Shown here: piece by piece, positions 10,463-18,945 of the stretch
How positions within the stretch are numbered: position 1 is the first letter of the stretch
How the letters are laid out: each line of letters begins with the position of its first letter
DNA from: Jeotgalibacillus campisalis
GTDB lineage: Bacteria; Bacillota; Bacilli; Bacillales; Jeotgalibacillaceae
Length of the DNA: 64,000 bases
NCBI RefSeq assembly: GCF_000829515.1
Contig: NZ_JXRR01000017.1
Span: forward strand, 310,001-374,000
Reading direction: 5' to 3'
Position numbers and translations under genes: made by a program
The notes under the pieces: generated by a model
What the model saw: only the letters and a program-made list of their open reading frames with translations
Told to the model about the DNA's origin: nothing
Databases searched by the model: none

Positions 10463-10652
10463 TTTTGTAATTGTTATTTTAGTATTCTATCAATCCTTTA
10501 ATCTGCGAATATATGTTTGTAGGTTCAAAGCATTGTTTTATTATTTTACTAGTTCAACGGTTTAAAAATGGGCTCTCCTGTGTATAATGAAATATGGGAT
10601 GTGTTTCGTTTGCAGCTATTCACATTCCATCGGGCGCTTATCTGGTGTTCGA

Positions 10653-11210
10653 TTAAGCGGTTAAATAATCGGCCAGCCAAAGGTTTCGGCGCTTTGCTGC
10701 AATCTTTAAAATTCGATTTTTAACCGTTTTATCACTTGTTCCGAGTTGCTTGGCGGCTTCGCGGAATGAATATGACTTTGCGAATGCTACTAGAGCTTGG
10801 CGGCTTGGTAAGGTAGCGTTCGCAATGAGATCCTCGAGCAGTTGGCGCTGCTCTTTTTTAATAGCATAATTTTCGGTCGTGTCACAAATCTGTTCATTTT
10901 CTGTTAAGGCAAACCTTTTGACATATTCATCATAGGTACTTACTTTTTGGCCGATATTAGCAATTCGGCGCCTGAGCATCAAAAACAGGAACGGCTCAAA
11001 ATCTCCAATCCGGGTATCATACACTTTTACAGCCTGATAAAAAGTCTGATTCGCTTCAGATTCTACATCCTGCCAAATTAACCCCCTCTTATACGCTTGC
11101 TTTCGAGCATAGTTAAACACTTTTGAAGCATAAATTACATACAGTTCGTTGAAGCAATCTTCACTGCCCGTCACCTGATACTCCACTATTAAGTTTTTAA
11201 CGTTCAGCAT
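10653..11210 (-). CDS. Sigma-70-like RNA polymerase sigma factor, phage/accessory type
   Basis: A 185-residue protein. Its N-terminal half resembles sigma region 2 (an aromatic, basic helix set around residues 25-85). Its C-terminal part is a region-4-like helix-turn-helix (SFREAAKQLGTSDKTVKNRI, residues 148-167). It lacks regions 1.1 and 3, so it is the size of small ECF or phage positive-control factors such as PBSX Xpf. No anti-sigma gene is adjacent. The ATG at 11208-11210 has AGAGGA 6-7 bases upstream. It lies upstream of the XhlA-like gene on the same strand, 231 bases away, and may control it. The assignment to a named sigma group is uncertain. Confidence 0.65.
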   Translation of the reverse strand: MLNVKNLIVEYQVTGSEDCFNELYVIYASKVFNYARKQAYKRGLIWQDVESEANQTFYQAVKVYDTRIGDFEPFLFLMLRRRIANIGQKVSTYDEYVKRFALTENEQICDTTENYAIKKEQRQLLEDLIANATLPSRQALVAFAKSYSFREAAKQLGTSDKTVKNRILKIAAKRRNLWLADYLTA

Positions 11211-11336
11211 TTTTATCCTCTCCTTTTTATTTTCTTATTTGTATATCCTCCCTTAAATTAAAATGCGGCAGATTTTTAAAAAATTGTTATCTTAAGTATT
11301 TTCAGTAAAGAATAAACAGTTATTTTGCATAGTTAT

Positions 11337-11374
11337 ATAAAAACGACGCCCTTCTGAATAGAAGAACGCCGCTA
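11337..11374 (-). terminator. Terminator after the decayed ORF
   Basis: On the minus strand GGCGTTCTTCT and AGAAGGGCGTC pair with some G-U pairs around ATTC, followed by GTTTTTA. It lies directly past the TAG that ends the broken reading frame at 11372. Confidence 0.7.
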
Positions 11375-11617
11375 TTTTAACTCCACATCAAAGGTATAGG
11401 TTTTAATGGGAATCCAGAGATCTTGTTGCAATGTTTGCAGGGTACAAAAGCGCAGATTTAAGGAACTTTCTCATCGACCTCCGTATGATGCCCCGGCCAG
11501 CGCTATTTGCAGTCCAATTTTGCAACGATACACCCCCGCTACAGTAAATCGCACATCCCACTTTTGCAAATCTAAAGAAAAGTTGAGATATGACCTTCCG
11601 CACGTACATTTGTTCTT
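11372..11617 (-). pseudogene. Remnant of a small gene with an internal stop
   Basis: On the minus strand one frame reads about 80 codons with protein-like composition, including LQKWDVRFTVAGVYRCKIG and, at the end, LWIPIKTYTFDVELK before TAG. A TGA interrupts it about two thirds of the way in, and no good start codon is present. A terminator follows immediately, which suggests that a real gene once ended here. I do not recognise the family. A 72-codon open frame overlapping it (11403-11621) looks less protein-like. It could also be a chance frame; confidence is low. Confidence 0.35.
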
Positions 11618-12128
11618 TCATTATAACGCACAGATTTTTAACCTTGAGTCGAATACTGTCGAGGAAATATTGGGAAAAATGTTCTAATAAATCATTAAAA
11701 AAATCATTAAATATTCATTTTACTCTCATCTATATAAAAAAAACTATATATAGTAAGAGACGGGATAGTTTTGCCAGTTGGGAAAATAGTTAAAATAATT
11801 ATTAAGTAATAATTATAATACTCTAATGAATATGCTGGTTTATTTACGATAGCGAACAATTTAGGCTCTTTGCTTTTTAAATTCAGTAGAAAGGCACGAA
11901 TTTATCTTATCATAGCGCATTCAAAATGTTTGTCGTTAAGTGGTAATTGTTTAATTTTTTTACCTACGTAACTCCTGCAATTTCTTCAAATTAAACTTAA
12001 ACCTATACCAGAATTACCGGTTGAATCATTAATCGTGCTTAATTGTATTTTTTTTACTGAAAAAAGTGAGAATCATCTTATTATTATGATAATATAGCTG
12101 TAACTACATTAAGAAATGGGCGATAAAT

Positions 12129-13262
12129 ATGCGCAGTCTAAAGATCATGATGGCAGGTATAATGTCAATTCTTATCCTCTCTGCTTGTCAGGAAAGCATA
12201 ACTCAACCTGCGGAATTACTTCCAACACGCCCTTTTGAGCTCGTCTCAAAAGGCACCTCTCCGTCTTGGCATACGAAGGAGACGACAGTGACAATTGGAG
12301 CGATTGGAGACGTTCTGCTGCACGATCGGGTTTACGAACGTCAGGAAACAGAGCCTGGTGTGTTCGATTTTGGTCCGCCTCTAGAAGCAATCGAACCACT
12401 GGTCTCTTCTCCTGATTTCCTAATGGCTAACCAGGAATCTGTTCCAGGAGGCACAGCGTTCGGTTTATCCGCTTATCCATCATTTAATAGCCCCAAGGAA
12501 ATTGTATATGAACTAAAAGATGTCGGGGTTGATATGATTATTGCAGCAAATAATCACACGATCGACCGTGGCATACCACCCCTAATGAGTGCACTTGATT
12601 TATACGATGAACTTGAATTGCCCTATGCGGGTGCTTACCGCGATGCCGCAGACAGAGAAAACCACCGAATAATCGAAGTAGATGGAATCACTTTTGGTAT
12701 TTTATCTTATACATTCAGCACAAATGGAATCCCCATTCCAACAGGTTTTGAAGATTCTGTTGCGCTGATTGAAGAAGACCGGATACGGACCGAAGTCGGA
12801 TCTTTACGTGAAAAAGCGGATGTACTGATTGTACATATGCATTGGGGGAATGAATATGAGCGTCTTCCAAACCATTTTCAAACCTCCTATGCTCAACTAC
12901 TTGCAGATGAGCAGGTTGATCTTATATTTGGTCACCACCCCCACGTGCTGCAGCCGATCGAGCAGTTAAAACAGCCTGACGGAAAAGATACGATCGTTTT
13001 TTATTCACTGGGCAATTTTTACTCCGGTCAGGATTTCGATTTTACGGATGTAGGCGGAGTGGCAACGGTAGAAGTGACAAAAACGGTTAATCAGGATCAA
13101 ACAGATATTCAGCTTACAAATCCATTTATCGAACCTACACAGGTCATTAGAGGAGAAGATGGAGAGTATATTGCCGTACCTATGAATGAGGCCGACTCTC
13201 CATCCATAGCAGGAGAAACATATGAAGAAACCGTTGAGCATGTTACGCAATGGCAGAATTAA
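12129..13262 (+). CDS. CapA-family lipoprotein (poly-gamma-glutamate synthesis PgsA/CapA-like phosphoesterase fold)
   Basis: A 377-residue protein with a lipoprotein signal ending in LILSAC, so Cys20 would be lipidated and the protein held on the outer face of the membrane. The body has the calcineurin-like metallophosphatase fold of the PGA_cap family. Visible motifs are GAIGDVLLHD near residue 60, the metal-site ANNHTIDRG near residue 141, and FGHHPHVLQP near residue 276. CapA proteins take part in poly-gamma-glutamate export, but no capB or capC gene is nearby, so its substrate is unknown. It is a lone plus-strand gene in an accessory patch, followed by a hairpin terminator. The ribosome site is weak. 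The 500 bases before it are AT-rich and hold no gene that I can support. Confidence 0.85.
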   Translation: MRSLKIMMAGIMSILILSACQESITQPAELLPTRPFELVSKGTSPSWHTKETTVTIGAIGDVLLHDRVYERQETEPGVFDFGPPLEAIEPLVSSPDFLMANQESVPGGTAFGLSAYPSFNSPKEIVYELKDVGVDMIIAANNHTIDRGIPPLMSALDLYDELELPYAGAYRDAADRENHRIIEVDGITFGILSYTFSTNGIPIPTGFEDSVALIEEDRIRTEVGSLREKADVLIVHMHWGNEYERLPNHFQTSYAQLLADEQVDLIFGHHPHVLQPIEQLKQPDGKDTIVFYSLGNFYSGQDFDFTDVGGVATVEVTKTVNQDQTDIQLTNPFIEPTQVIRGEDGEYIAVPMNEADSPSIAGETYEETVEHVTQWQN

Positions 13263-13278
13263 ACATTTTTTACAGACA

Positions 13279-13316
13279 AACATCCTGATGAATTTGGATA
13301 TGCATCAGGATGTTTT
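13279..13316 (+). terminator. Terminator after the CapA-like gene
   Basis: ACATCCTGATG and CATCAGGATGT pair around a 12-base loop, followed by TTTTG. It lies 17 bases past the CapA-like stop. The stem is symmetric and could also stop tRNA transcription from the other side. Confidence 0.8.
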
Positions 13317-13327
13317 GAAGTTCTAAG

Positions 13328-13401
13328 TGTCCCAGGAGAGATTTGAACTCACGACCTGCGCCTTAGGAGGGCGCTGCTCTATCCAGCTGAGCTACTGAGA
13401 C
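13328..13401 (-). tRNA. tRNA-Arg (anticodon CCT)
   Basis: The cloverleaf is complete on the minus strand: acceptor GTCTCAG/CTGGGAC, D arm AGCTC...GAGC, anticodon stem GCGCC/GGCGC with loop CTCCTAA (anticodon CCT, reading AGG), and T loop GTTCAAATC. The discriminator base is A, and CCA is not encoded. It is very similar to the tRNA-Arg 188 bases upstream, so the pair probably arose by tandem duplication. Confidence 0.95.
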
Positions 13402-13495
13402 AAAGTTTTGTCTTAATCGACAAATAAAACGAATATGAAGTGGCTAAAAATAGAATAAACGAAAATTTTTCAATTAGAGTGAAATGAAAGATGTA

Positions 13496-13541
13496 AAAAA
13501 GATGCTGTCACAGTATAGAAATCTGTGACAGCATCTTTTTT
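13496..13541 (-). terminator. Bidirectional terminator between the two tRNA-Arg genes
   Basis: A perfect stem GATGCTGTCACAG / CTGTGACAGCATC is flanked by A runs on the left and T runs on the right, so it can terminate on either strand. On the minus strand it follows the tRNA-Arg(TCT). Confidence 0.85.
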
Positions 13542-13588
13542 GATTCCAAAACCTAACGTTATCAAGGCTCTGTCAGTTAAGAAAGTAG

Positions 13589-13662
<74 letters not shown>

Positions 13663-13731
13663 AATATGTAGTGTTTTTTAAGGACAATACTTATTATAGT
13701 AGCAGAACAATTTAAAGTCAACGATTTTTTC

Positions 13732-13766
13732 AAAAAAAAAAGGCGCTGCATAATAGCGCCTTTCTT
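13732..13766 (-). terminator. Terminator after ysnB
   Basis: A GGCGCT/AGCGCC stem is followed on the minus strand by about ten T residues. It ends the rph-rdgB-ysnB unit. Confidence 0.9.
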
Positions 13767-13767
13767 T

Positions 13768-14274
13768 TTATGTTAATTGACCGTTCCATGAGGTTATTTC
13801 ATTATGCTTCTCATCGTAAAAATGGACAGAAACGTCTTTTGCCTGTTTTTCAACAATGGCATAGGATGCTTCCTTTCGATCACGTGGAAGCAAAATACTG
13901 CCTGGATTAACATACAGGCGCTGATCCACAACTTCCGCTCCCAAAGAATGAGAATGACCGAAAAAGATAATGTCTGCCTCTTCCTCGGTTGCTTTGTAGT
14001 GAATTTTATCCAGGGACTGTTTAATTCCATACAAATGACCGTGTGTGAGGAACAATGTGGTATCTTTTATTTTAATGACTTTTTCATCTGGATACGCTGA
14101 ATCCATGTCGCAATTTCCGCCGACCTTTTCAAAGCCTTCCATTTCGGGTGAATTGAATGGAAGTTCAGAATCTCCGCAGTGAAGCATTGCATCCACAGTA
14201 TTTTCATAGCGTTCTTTCAAATCAATTAACCGTTCTTTGTCTCCATGATTGTCACTAACAACAACAACTTTCAT
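13768..14274 (-). CDS. ysnB: YfcE/MJ0936-type metallophosphoesterase
   Basis: A 168-residue calcineurin-like phosphoesterase. The metal-binding motifs are in the usual order: SDNHGD at residues 8-13, LHCGDSE near residue 38, GGNCD, LTHGHLYG near residue 80, and FFGHSHSLG near residue 108. The physiological substrate of the Bacillus YsnB group is not established; members act on phosphodiesters in vitro. It lies 9 bases past the rdgB stop with a good ribosome site (GAGGTGATTAG), so it is probably cotranscribed with rph and rdgB. Confidence 0.9.
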   Translation of the reverse strand: MKVVVVSDNHGDKERLIDLKERYENTVDAMLHCGDSELPFNSPEMEGFEKVGGNCDMDSAYPDEKVIKIKDTTLFLTHGHLYGIKQSLDKIHYKATEEEADIIFFGHSHSLGAEVVDQRLYVNPGSILLPRDRKEASYAIVEKQAKDVSVHFYDEKHNEITSWNGQLT

Positions 14275-14283
14275 CTAATCACC

Positions 14284-14880
14284 TCAATTAATGATTTTAG
14301 GCAGAACCTCTTTCAGTTTTTCAAGTGCCTTGCCTCTATGGCTGATTGCACTTTTTTCTTCTCTTGTCATTTGAGCAAGGGTGCACGATTGGTCTTCAAT
14401 CCAAAAAATCGGATCATATCCAAATCCGCCATCACCCAACTTTTCTGTCGTAATCATTCCTTCGCACTCTCCCGTTACCGTCAGTGTTTTTTCACCCGGA
14501 ACACTGACGGCAAGTGTGCAATGGAACCGAGCTGTTCGTTTTTCGGCAGGAATTCCTTGCAAATTGCGAAGCACTTTTTTGATGTTCTCTTCGTCATTCT
14601 TTTCTTTACCTGCATAACGGGCAGAATAAACACCAGGATCCCCATTTAATGCGTCAATTAATAAGCCGCTGTCATCTGCTATCGCCATTACCTTAAATTG
14701 GTTCGATGCTGCTTCAGCTTTTAAAATGGCATTTTCCTTAAACGTCTCCCCTGTCTCTTCTACTTCCTCCATTTCAGGATAATCCAGCAATGTAGTCACT
14801 TCAAAACCAAGAGGCGCAAAAAGACTTTCGAATTCTTTCGCTTTTCCTTTGTTCGCTGTAGCAATTAATACTTTTTTCAT
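14284..14880 (-). CDS. rdgB: XTP/dITP diphosphatase (RdgB/HAM1 family)
   Basis: A house-cleaning nucleotide pyrophosphatase that hydrolyses dITP, XTP and dXTP to monophosphates and so keeps deaminated purines out of DNA. The 198-residue length is normal. Family motifs are [11 protein letters not shown] at the N-terminus, [20 protein letters not shown] near residue 70 and [11 protein letters not shown] near residue 150. The ATG overlaps the rph stop by 4 bases (ATGA), so translation is coupled to RNase PH. This is ysnA in B. subtilis. Confidence 0.95.
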   Translation of the reverse strand: MKKVLIATANKGKAKEFESLFAPLGFEVTTLLDYPEMEEVEETGETFKENAILKAEAASNQFKVMAIADDSGLLIDALNGDPGVYSARYAGKEKNDEENIKKVLRNLQGIPAEKRTARFHCTLAVSVPGEKTLTVTGECEGMITTEKLGDGGFGYDPIFWIEDQSCTLAQMTREEKSAISHRGKALEKLKEVLPKIIN

Positions 14881-15641
14881 ATAGGATCCACCTTCGAAAT
14901 GTTTGAAGGTATAAGTGAAGCCGCAGGTCCAAGTGCTCTGCGCTGTTCTTCTATAATTTTTTGGATCCCCTGGTCTGCAGCTTCGAGCATACTCGCTAGT
15001 TGAACATGCGAAAAAGTAGACTCTTCGCCTGTTCCCTGCAATTCAACAAACTCTCCAGCACCAGTCATGACCATATTCATGTCAACGTTCGCGGTGCTGT
15101 CTTCTGCATAATTCAAATCAAGAATGACCCCATGTTCTTTACTGATGCCAACGGATGTTGCTGCAAGAAAATCAGTAATAGGAAAGGAAGTGATTTTTTT
15201 ATTTTCCACAAGCTTGGCAACAGCCATGGTCATTGCCACAAAAGCACCTGTAACAGAGGCAGTTCGTGTTCCCCCATCCGCTTGTATAACATCACAGTCA
15301 ATCCAGATTGTGCGTTCACCTAATGCCGGCAGGTTCACAACGGATCTGAGTGCCCTGCCTATTAAACGCTGGATCTCCATCGTTCTTCCCTGCACTTTTC
15401 CCTTGGAAGATTCTCTAATGGTTCTTTGTCCTGTTGCACGGGGAAGCATGGCGTATTCAGCTGTTATCCAGCCTTTTCCCTGCCCTCTCATAAATGGGGG
15501 CACCCGTTCTTCAACACTTGCTGTACAAATTACTTTTGTATCGCCAACAGAGATTAATACAGATCCTTCAGGGTGTTTTAAATAGTCTTTTTCAATTGTA
15601 ATAGGTCGAAGCTCATCTGCTTGCCGGCCATCTGTTCTCAT
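14877..15641 (-). CDS. rph: Ribonuclease PH
   Basis: Phosphorolytic 3'-5' exoribonuclease that trims tRNA 3' ends. It carries the RNase PH signature ([20 protein letters not shown]) and phosphate-binding Arg residues in the [10 protein letters not shown] region. I set the start at [10 protein letters not shown] (ATG 15639-15641, 254 aa) because GGAGGGG lies 8 bases upstream. Two further in-frame ATGs sit immediately before it, and an 18-codon upstream extension lacks a ribosome site. In B. subtilis gerM lies between rph and racE; it is missing here. Confidence 0.95.
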   Translation of the reverse strand: MRTDGRQADELRPITIEKDYLKHPEGSVLISVGDTKVICTASVEERVPPFMRGQGKGWITAEYAMLPRATGQRTIRESSKGKVQGRTMEIQRLIGRALRSVVNLPALGERTIWIDCDVIQADGGTRTASVTGAFVAMTMAVAKLVENKKITSFPITDFLAATSVGISKEHGVILDLNYAEDSTANVDMNMVMTGAGEFVELQGTGEESTFSHVQLASMLEAADQGIQKIIEEQRRALGPAASLIPSNISKVDPI

Positions 15642-15794
15642 CATCATGTCCCCTCCTCTGCCCGCTAAAATAAATATGTATACTGCGGGGATTATCATCC
15701 GCGTTTATTCTTACATAGTATAACAAAGTCTGTCTGTTCTGAAACATGGATTCAGTATAATCAAGCCTCATCAAAATAAAAAAGCCTTGGGAAG

Positions 15795-16598
15795 CTACTC
15801 CCTCGGCAATCGAATCATATCAATCAAAAGATGATCATCCTGCAGCCATTCCTTTGCTACTTGTCCAAAAATTTTAGAAGACCCGGTAGTATAGAAACTA
15901 TGGCTGATTTTTTCGTGACGTGCGTTCAATTCGCCCCGATACGCAAGTATTGCACTGACTTCCCTGGCTGTTTCGTCACCTGAACTAATAACCGTTATGG
16001 AAGGTCCCATATACTGCTCAATCAGAGGCTGAAGAAGCGGGTAATGTGTACACCCTAATATTAATGTATCAATTTTCTTATTTTTCATCTCCACCAGGGT
16101 TTCTGCTACAATTTTCTTAGCCATTGCCCCCGCGTGCTCCCCGCTTTCAACAAGTGGTACGAATTTTGGGCAGGCTAACGGAAAGGATATAATGGACGGT
16201 CTAAGATCAGCTAAAGAATTCTCATAAGCCTTACTTTTAATCGTTCCATAGGTCCCCAGGATGCCAATTCGGTCATTTTTCGTCCATTTTACAGCAGAGC
16301 GCGCTCCCGGAGAAATAACCCCTATCACCGGTATATCAAATGCAGTCTGTATTTCTTCCAGCACAACCGCAGTTGCAGTATTGCAGGCAATGACCAGCAT
16401 TTTTATATTCTGATTGTATAAAAAACGGGCCATTTCCCATGTGTATTTTTTCACTTCTGAACTCGGTCTCGGGCCATAGGGACAGCGTGCTGTATCACCA
16501 ACATAAACAATGTTTTCGTTGGGCAGCTGGCGCATAATTTCCTTTGCCACAGTCAAGCCTCCAATACCTGAATCCATCACACCAATTGATCTGCTCAA
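15795..16598 (-). CDS. murI: Glutamate racemase
   Basis: Supplies D-glutamate for peptidoglycan. Both catalytic cysteines are visible: VIACNTATA near residue 73 and LGCTHYPLL near residue 185. The N-terminal DSGIGGLTV motif is also present. The 267-residue length is usual. The start codon appears to be TTG (16596-16598), with GAGG about 9 bases upstream, giving MSRSIGVMDSG. The next ATG would remove part of the conserved N-terminus. In B. subtilis the gene at this position is called racE. Confidence 0.95.
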   Translation of the reverse strand: MSRSIGVMDSGIGGLTVAKEIMRQLPNENIVYVGDTARCPYGPRPSSEVKKYTWEMARFLYNQNIKMLVIACNTATAVVLEEIQTAFDIPVIGVISPGARSAVKWTKNDRIGILGTYGTIKSKAYENSLADLRPSIISFPLACPKFVPLVESGEHAGAMAKKIVAETLVEMKNKKIDTLILGCTHYPLLQPLIEQYMGPSITVISSGDETAREVSAILAYRGELNARHEKISHSFYTTGSSKIFGQVAKEWLQDDHLLIDMIRLPRE

Positions 16599-16614
16599 AA
16601 ATAGTCCCTCACTC

Positions 16615-17067
16615 TTATTTCATTTCGTTATGCAAACGATTAAGTCCTTTAGAAAGCTGTTCTACTTCTTCCTGGGAAAAATCGATTAAAACTTCATTTA
16701 AATAATGCTGCCTTTTTTTTATTACTTCTTCAATGATTCGCTCGCCTTCTTTTAATAAATGAATGCGAACAACCCGACGGTCATTTTCATCTTTAACTCT
16801 CATGACCAATTCATTTTTTTCCATCCGGTCCACCAGATCTGTGGTGGTACTGCAGGCTAAATACATTTTGTTTGAAAGTTCTCCAATCGTCATATCTCCT
16901 GCTTCAAATAACCATTGCAAGGCTATAAATTGTGGCGGCGTAATTGTATACTGGCTTAAAATTTCACGGCCTTTTTGTTTGATTATACCGGAAATATAGC
17001 GCAGATCTTTTTCAATTCCTGCCATCACTCCTGCAGGATGAAGCTCTTGAGTTCCTTTCTTTTCCAT
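16615..17067 (-). CDS. ysmB: MarR-family transcriptional regulator (YsmB-like)
   Basis: A winged-helix regulator of about 150 residues. The HTH region (TIGELSNKMYLACSTTTDLV, near residues 55-75) and the wing (DENDRRVVRIHL) match the MarR family. In Bacillus this gene sits beside racE and gerE as it does here; ligand and targets are not established. The ATG at 17065-17067 has AGGG just upstream. A TTG seven codons further up has no better site. It ends 17 bases before murI, so the two are probably cotranscribed. Confidence 0.88.
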   Translation of the reverse strand: MEKKGTQELHPAGVMAGIEKDLRYISGIIKQKGREILSQYTITPPQFIALQWLFEAGDMTIGELSNKMYLACSTTTDLVDRMEKNELVMRVKDENDRRVVRIHLLKEGERIIEEVIKKRQHYLNEVLIDFSQEEVEQLSKGLNRLHNEMK

Positions 17068-17162
17068 CAGCCCTCGACACTCCTTCAAATTGATTCTACT
17101 TTGATTGTGACCTCTTTTACGCCAAATATCAAGAATCTTTTTCTATTCGGTTCATATGTATA

Positions 17163-17193
17163 ATTGTAAAAAGGGAAAATCCCCTTTTACAAT
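17163..17193 (-). terminator. Hairpin at the end of gerE
   Basis: GTAAAAGGGG and CCCTTTTTAC pair on the minus strand over the gerE stop. The T run after the stem is broken, so this is a moderate candidate. Confidence 0.5.
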
Positions 17194-17411
17194 TTCAGTT
17201 CACCCATTCTAAGCAGTTCCACGATTGCTTGCGCTCTTCCTTTCACACCTAATTTCTGTATTGCATTAGAGATATGATTGCGCACGGTTTTTTCACTAAT
17301 AAAAAGCTCACCAGCAATATCTTTAGTGGTTTTATCTTGAAGCAGCAAACCAAAAACTTCCCGTTCTCTTTTTGTTAAAATAGACGCTCTGTTGTACTGT
17401 GATCGGCTCAT
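17187..17411 (-). CDS. gerE: GerE, LuxR-type regulator of late spore-coat genes
   Basis: A 74-residue protein made of a single LuxR/FixJ-type DNA-binding domain (LTKREREVFGLLLQDKTTKD, then SEKTVRNHISNAIQKLGVKG). GerE acts in the mother cell late in sporulation, modulating sigma-K-dependent coat genes. Its size and position beside ysmB and ysmA match B. subtilis. Its presence supports a spore-forming host. No sigma-K promoter was confidently read. Confidence 0.96.
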   Translation of the reverse strand: MSRSQYNRASILTKREREVFGLLLQDKTTKDIAGELFISEKTVRNHISNAIQKLGVKGRAQAIVELLRMGELKL

Positions 17412-17498
17412 CGAATTTCTTCCCCCTCACTTGCTAAACTGAAGCCAGTTTATCCAGTTTATGAGTCAACATTGCAAGGAGTGCGTTGATTTCCGAAT

Positions 17499-17966
17499 CT
17501 ATTTTACATAAGAAGGATTTCTTTTTGCCAACATGGCGTTTTTTTGTTCTTCACTCCACTGTTTGCTTTTTCCAGAGGCTTTATAAATTTGGACCATTGC
17601 CCCTCTGCCAGTCAGCACAACTTCTTCCCTTTCATTCACACCGCAATAATGAAGATCTACAGAAGAACGCCCGACAGATGCTGCTTTAACATAGATTTTT
17701 AAAAACTGATCAAAATAAATTTGCCGAAGGAAGTCACATTGCAAGTCCGCTACAACCGGAATACTGTCCTGATCATCTTGTACCCACTTTTGCATAAAGC
17801 CAAGTTCTTTTAAAAATCCGATCCTTGCTTGTTCAAAATAGACAAATGGTACGGTATTATTCATATGCCCAAATAGATCTGTCTCAGAGAAACGCACTTT
17901 TATCTCAATATAAAATGTAAATTCATTTTTCCAGTTTTCCAGATCCTCTATGTAACTGCTTTTCAT
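17499..17966 (-). CDS. ysmA: Acyl-CoA thioesterase, hotdog fold (YsmA-like)
   Basis: A 155-residue 4HBT-type thioesterase. The N-terminal stretch VRFSETDLFGHMNNTVPFVYFE carries the usual Asp (in ETD) and the GHMNN turn of the hotdog active site. It probably hydrolyses acyl-CoA; the chain-length preference is unknown. The ribosome site is GGAAGGATGAGATAAA before the ATG. Upstream lies an 18-base palindrome (17989-18006) that fits the FadR operator at 16 of 18 positions. This ties the gene to fatty-acid degradation control, which I have not seen described for ysmA. Confidence 0.88.
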   Translation of the reverse strand: MKSSYIEDLENWKNEFTFYIEIKVRFSETDLFGHMNNTVPFVYFEQARIGFLKELGFMQKWVQDDQDSIPVVADLQCDFLRQIYFDQFLKIYVKAASVGRSSVDLHYCGVNEREEVVLTGRGAMVQIYKASGKSKQWSEEQKNAMLAKRNPSYVK

Positions 17967-17988
17967 TTTATCTCATCCTTCCAAAATA

Positions 17989-18006
17989 TGAATGACTATT
18001 CATTTG
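17989..18006. promoter_or_regulatory. FadR-like operator upstream of ysmA
   Basis: TGAATGACTATTCATTTG matches the Bacillus FadR box TGAATGAMTANTCATTCA except at the last two bases. It lies between a TATACT-like -10 (18011-18016 on the minus strand) and the ysmA start, where a bound repressor would block transcription. Binding by FadR is inferred from sequence. Confidence 0.65.
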
Positions 18007-18114
18007 TTTTAGTATAGCGTATCGCAAGCTCTGGTGCCACTGATGTCAGGATCATATAGCGAAAACTCGATCAACAGGGAAGGCGTTGCGTTTTTAAACC
18101 CTAATAAACATACA

Positions 18115-18152
18115 AAGCTGCAGAGGCACTATGCCCTGCAGCTTTTTTTAAG
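18115..18152. terminator. Hairpin between sdhB and ysmA
   Basis: AAGCTGCAG and CTGCAGCTT pair around a 12-base loop. The plus strand has seven Ts after the stem, and the minus strand has TTTGTATGTTT. Gene orientation makes it the terminator of sdhCAB. Confidence 0.7.
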
Positions 18153-18160
18153 GAATACAA

Positions 18161-18943
18161 TTAAACTTCGTTGTCACTTCCGAAAAAGTTTCTAAACATC
18201 TGCAAATTAGTATCACGGTTCAGCGCAGCAATCGAAGTCGTTAGCGGAATGCCTTTCGGACAAGCCTGAACACAGTTTTGGGAGTTACCGCAGTCTCCAA
18301 TACCGCCATCTCCCATAATCGATTGAAGCCGTTCGTTTTTGTTCATTGCACCGGTTGGGTGTGCATTAAACAAACGCACTTGCGACAGAGGCGCTGGTCC
18401 AATAAAGTCAGATTTGCTGTTTACATTTGGACAGGCTTCCAGACAAACACCACAGGTCATACATTTAGATAACTCATATGCCCATTGTCTTCTTTTTTCA
18501 GGCATTCTTGGACCGGGTCCAAGGTCATACGTTCCATCAATCGGAATCCAGGCTTTCACTTTTTTCAAGGAATCGAACATCCGGCTGCGGTCTACTTGAA
18601 GATCACGCACGACCGGAAAAGTCTTCATCGGTTCCAGACGAATCGGTTGTTCAAGCTGATCAACCAGCGCAGTACAAGACTGGCGAGGGGTGCCGTTTAT
18701 CACCATCGAACAAGCACCGCAAACTTCTTCCAGACAGCCCATGTCCCAGGCAACCGGTGTTGTCTTATCCCCTTTTTTATTAAAAGGATTACGGCGAATT
18801 TCCATTAAAGCTGAAATAACATTCATATTGGCACGGTAAGGAATTTCGAATTCTTCCATATAAGGAGTGGAGTCAAGGTCATCTTGTCTGTATATTTCGA
18901 ATCGAATCATTTTTTGTTCTTTCATCGTTTCTGCTGCAGTCAT
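18161..18943 (-). CDS. sdhB: Succinate dehydrogenase iron-sulfur subunit
   Basis: The electron-transfer subunit of complex II. The N-terminal ferredoxin fold binds a [2Fe-2S] cluster (CLEEVCGAC plus a distal Cys). The C-terminal domain has the [4Fe-4S] motif CMTCGVCLEACP and the last cluster motif CVQACPKGIP. Its 260 residues are normal. The start lies 2 bases after the sdhA stop with AAAGGAG upstream, so it is translated from the same sdhCAB transcript. It works at the inner face of the cytoplasmic membrane and passes electrons to menaquinone through SdhC. Confidence 0.97.
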   Translation of the reverse strand: MTAAETMKEQKMIRFEIYRQDDLDSTPYMEEFEIPYRANMNVISALMEIRRNPFNKKGDKTTPVAWDMGCLEEVCGACSMVINGTPRQSCTALVDQLEQPIRLEPMKTFPVVRDLQVDRSRMFDSLKKVKAWIPIDGTYDLGPGPRMPEKRRQWAYELSKCMTCGVCLEACPNVNSKSDFIGPAPLSQVRLFNAHPTGAMNKNERLQSIMGDGGIGDCGNSQNCVQACPKGIPLTTSIAALNRDTNLQMFRNFFGSDNEV

Positions 18944-18945
18944 GA

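Noticed and set aside
11403-11621. 72-codon minus-strand ORF
   Set aside because: It overlaps a more protein-like frame ending at 11372 and its own translation is Cys/Arg/Ser-rich without recognisable features.
12070-12105. Fur-like AT-rich palindrome upstream of the CapA-like gene (GAGAATCATC...GATAAT)
   Set aside because: It matches the 7-1-7 Fur pattern poorly, and the region is AT-rich enough for such half-sites by chance.
12129-13262. Poly-gamma-glutamate capsule locus
   Set aside because: Only a CapA-like gene is present; no capB, capC or capE homologue is adjacent, so a capsule function cannot be claimed.
15124-15585. 153-codon plus-strand ORF
   Set aside because: It is antisense to rph, whose coding sequence and motifs are unambiguous.
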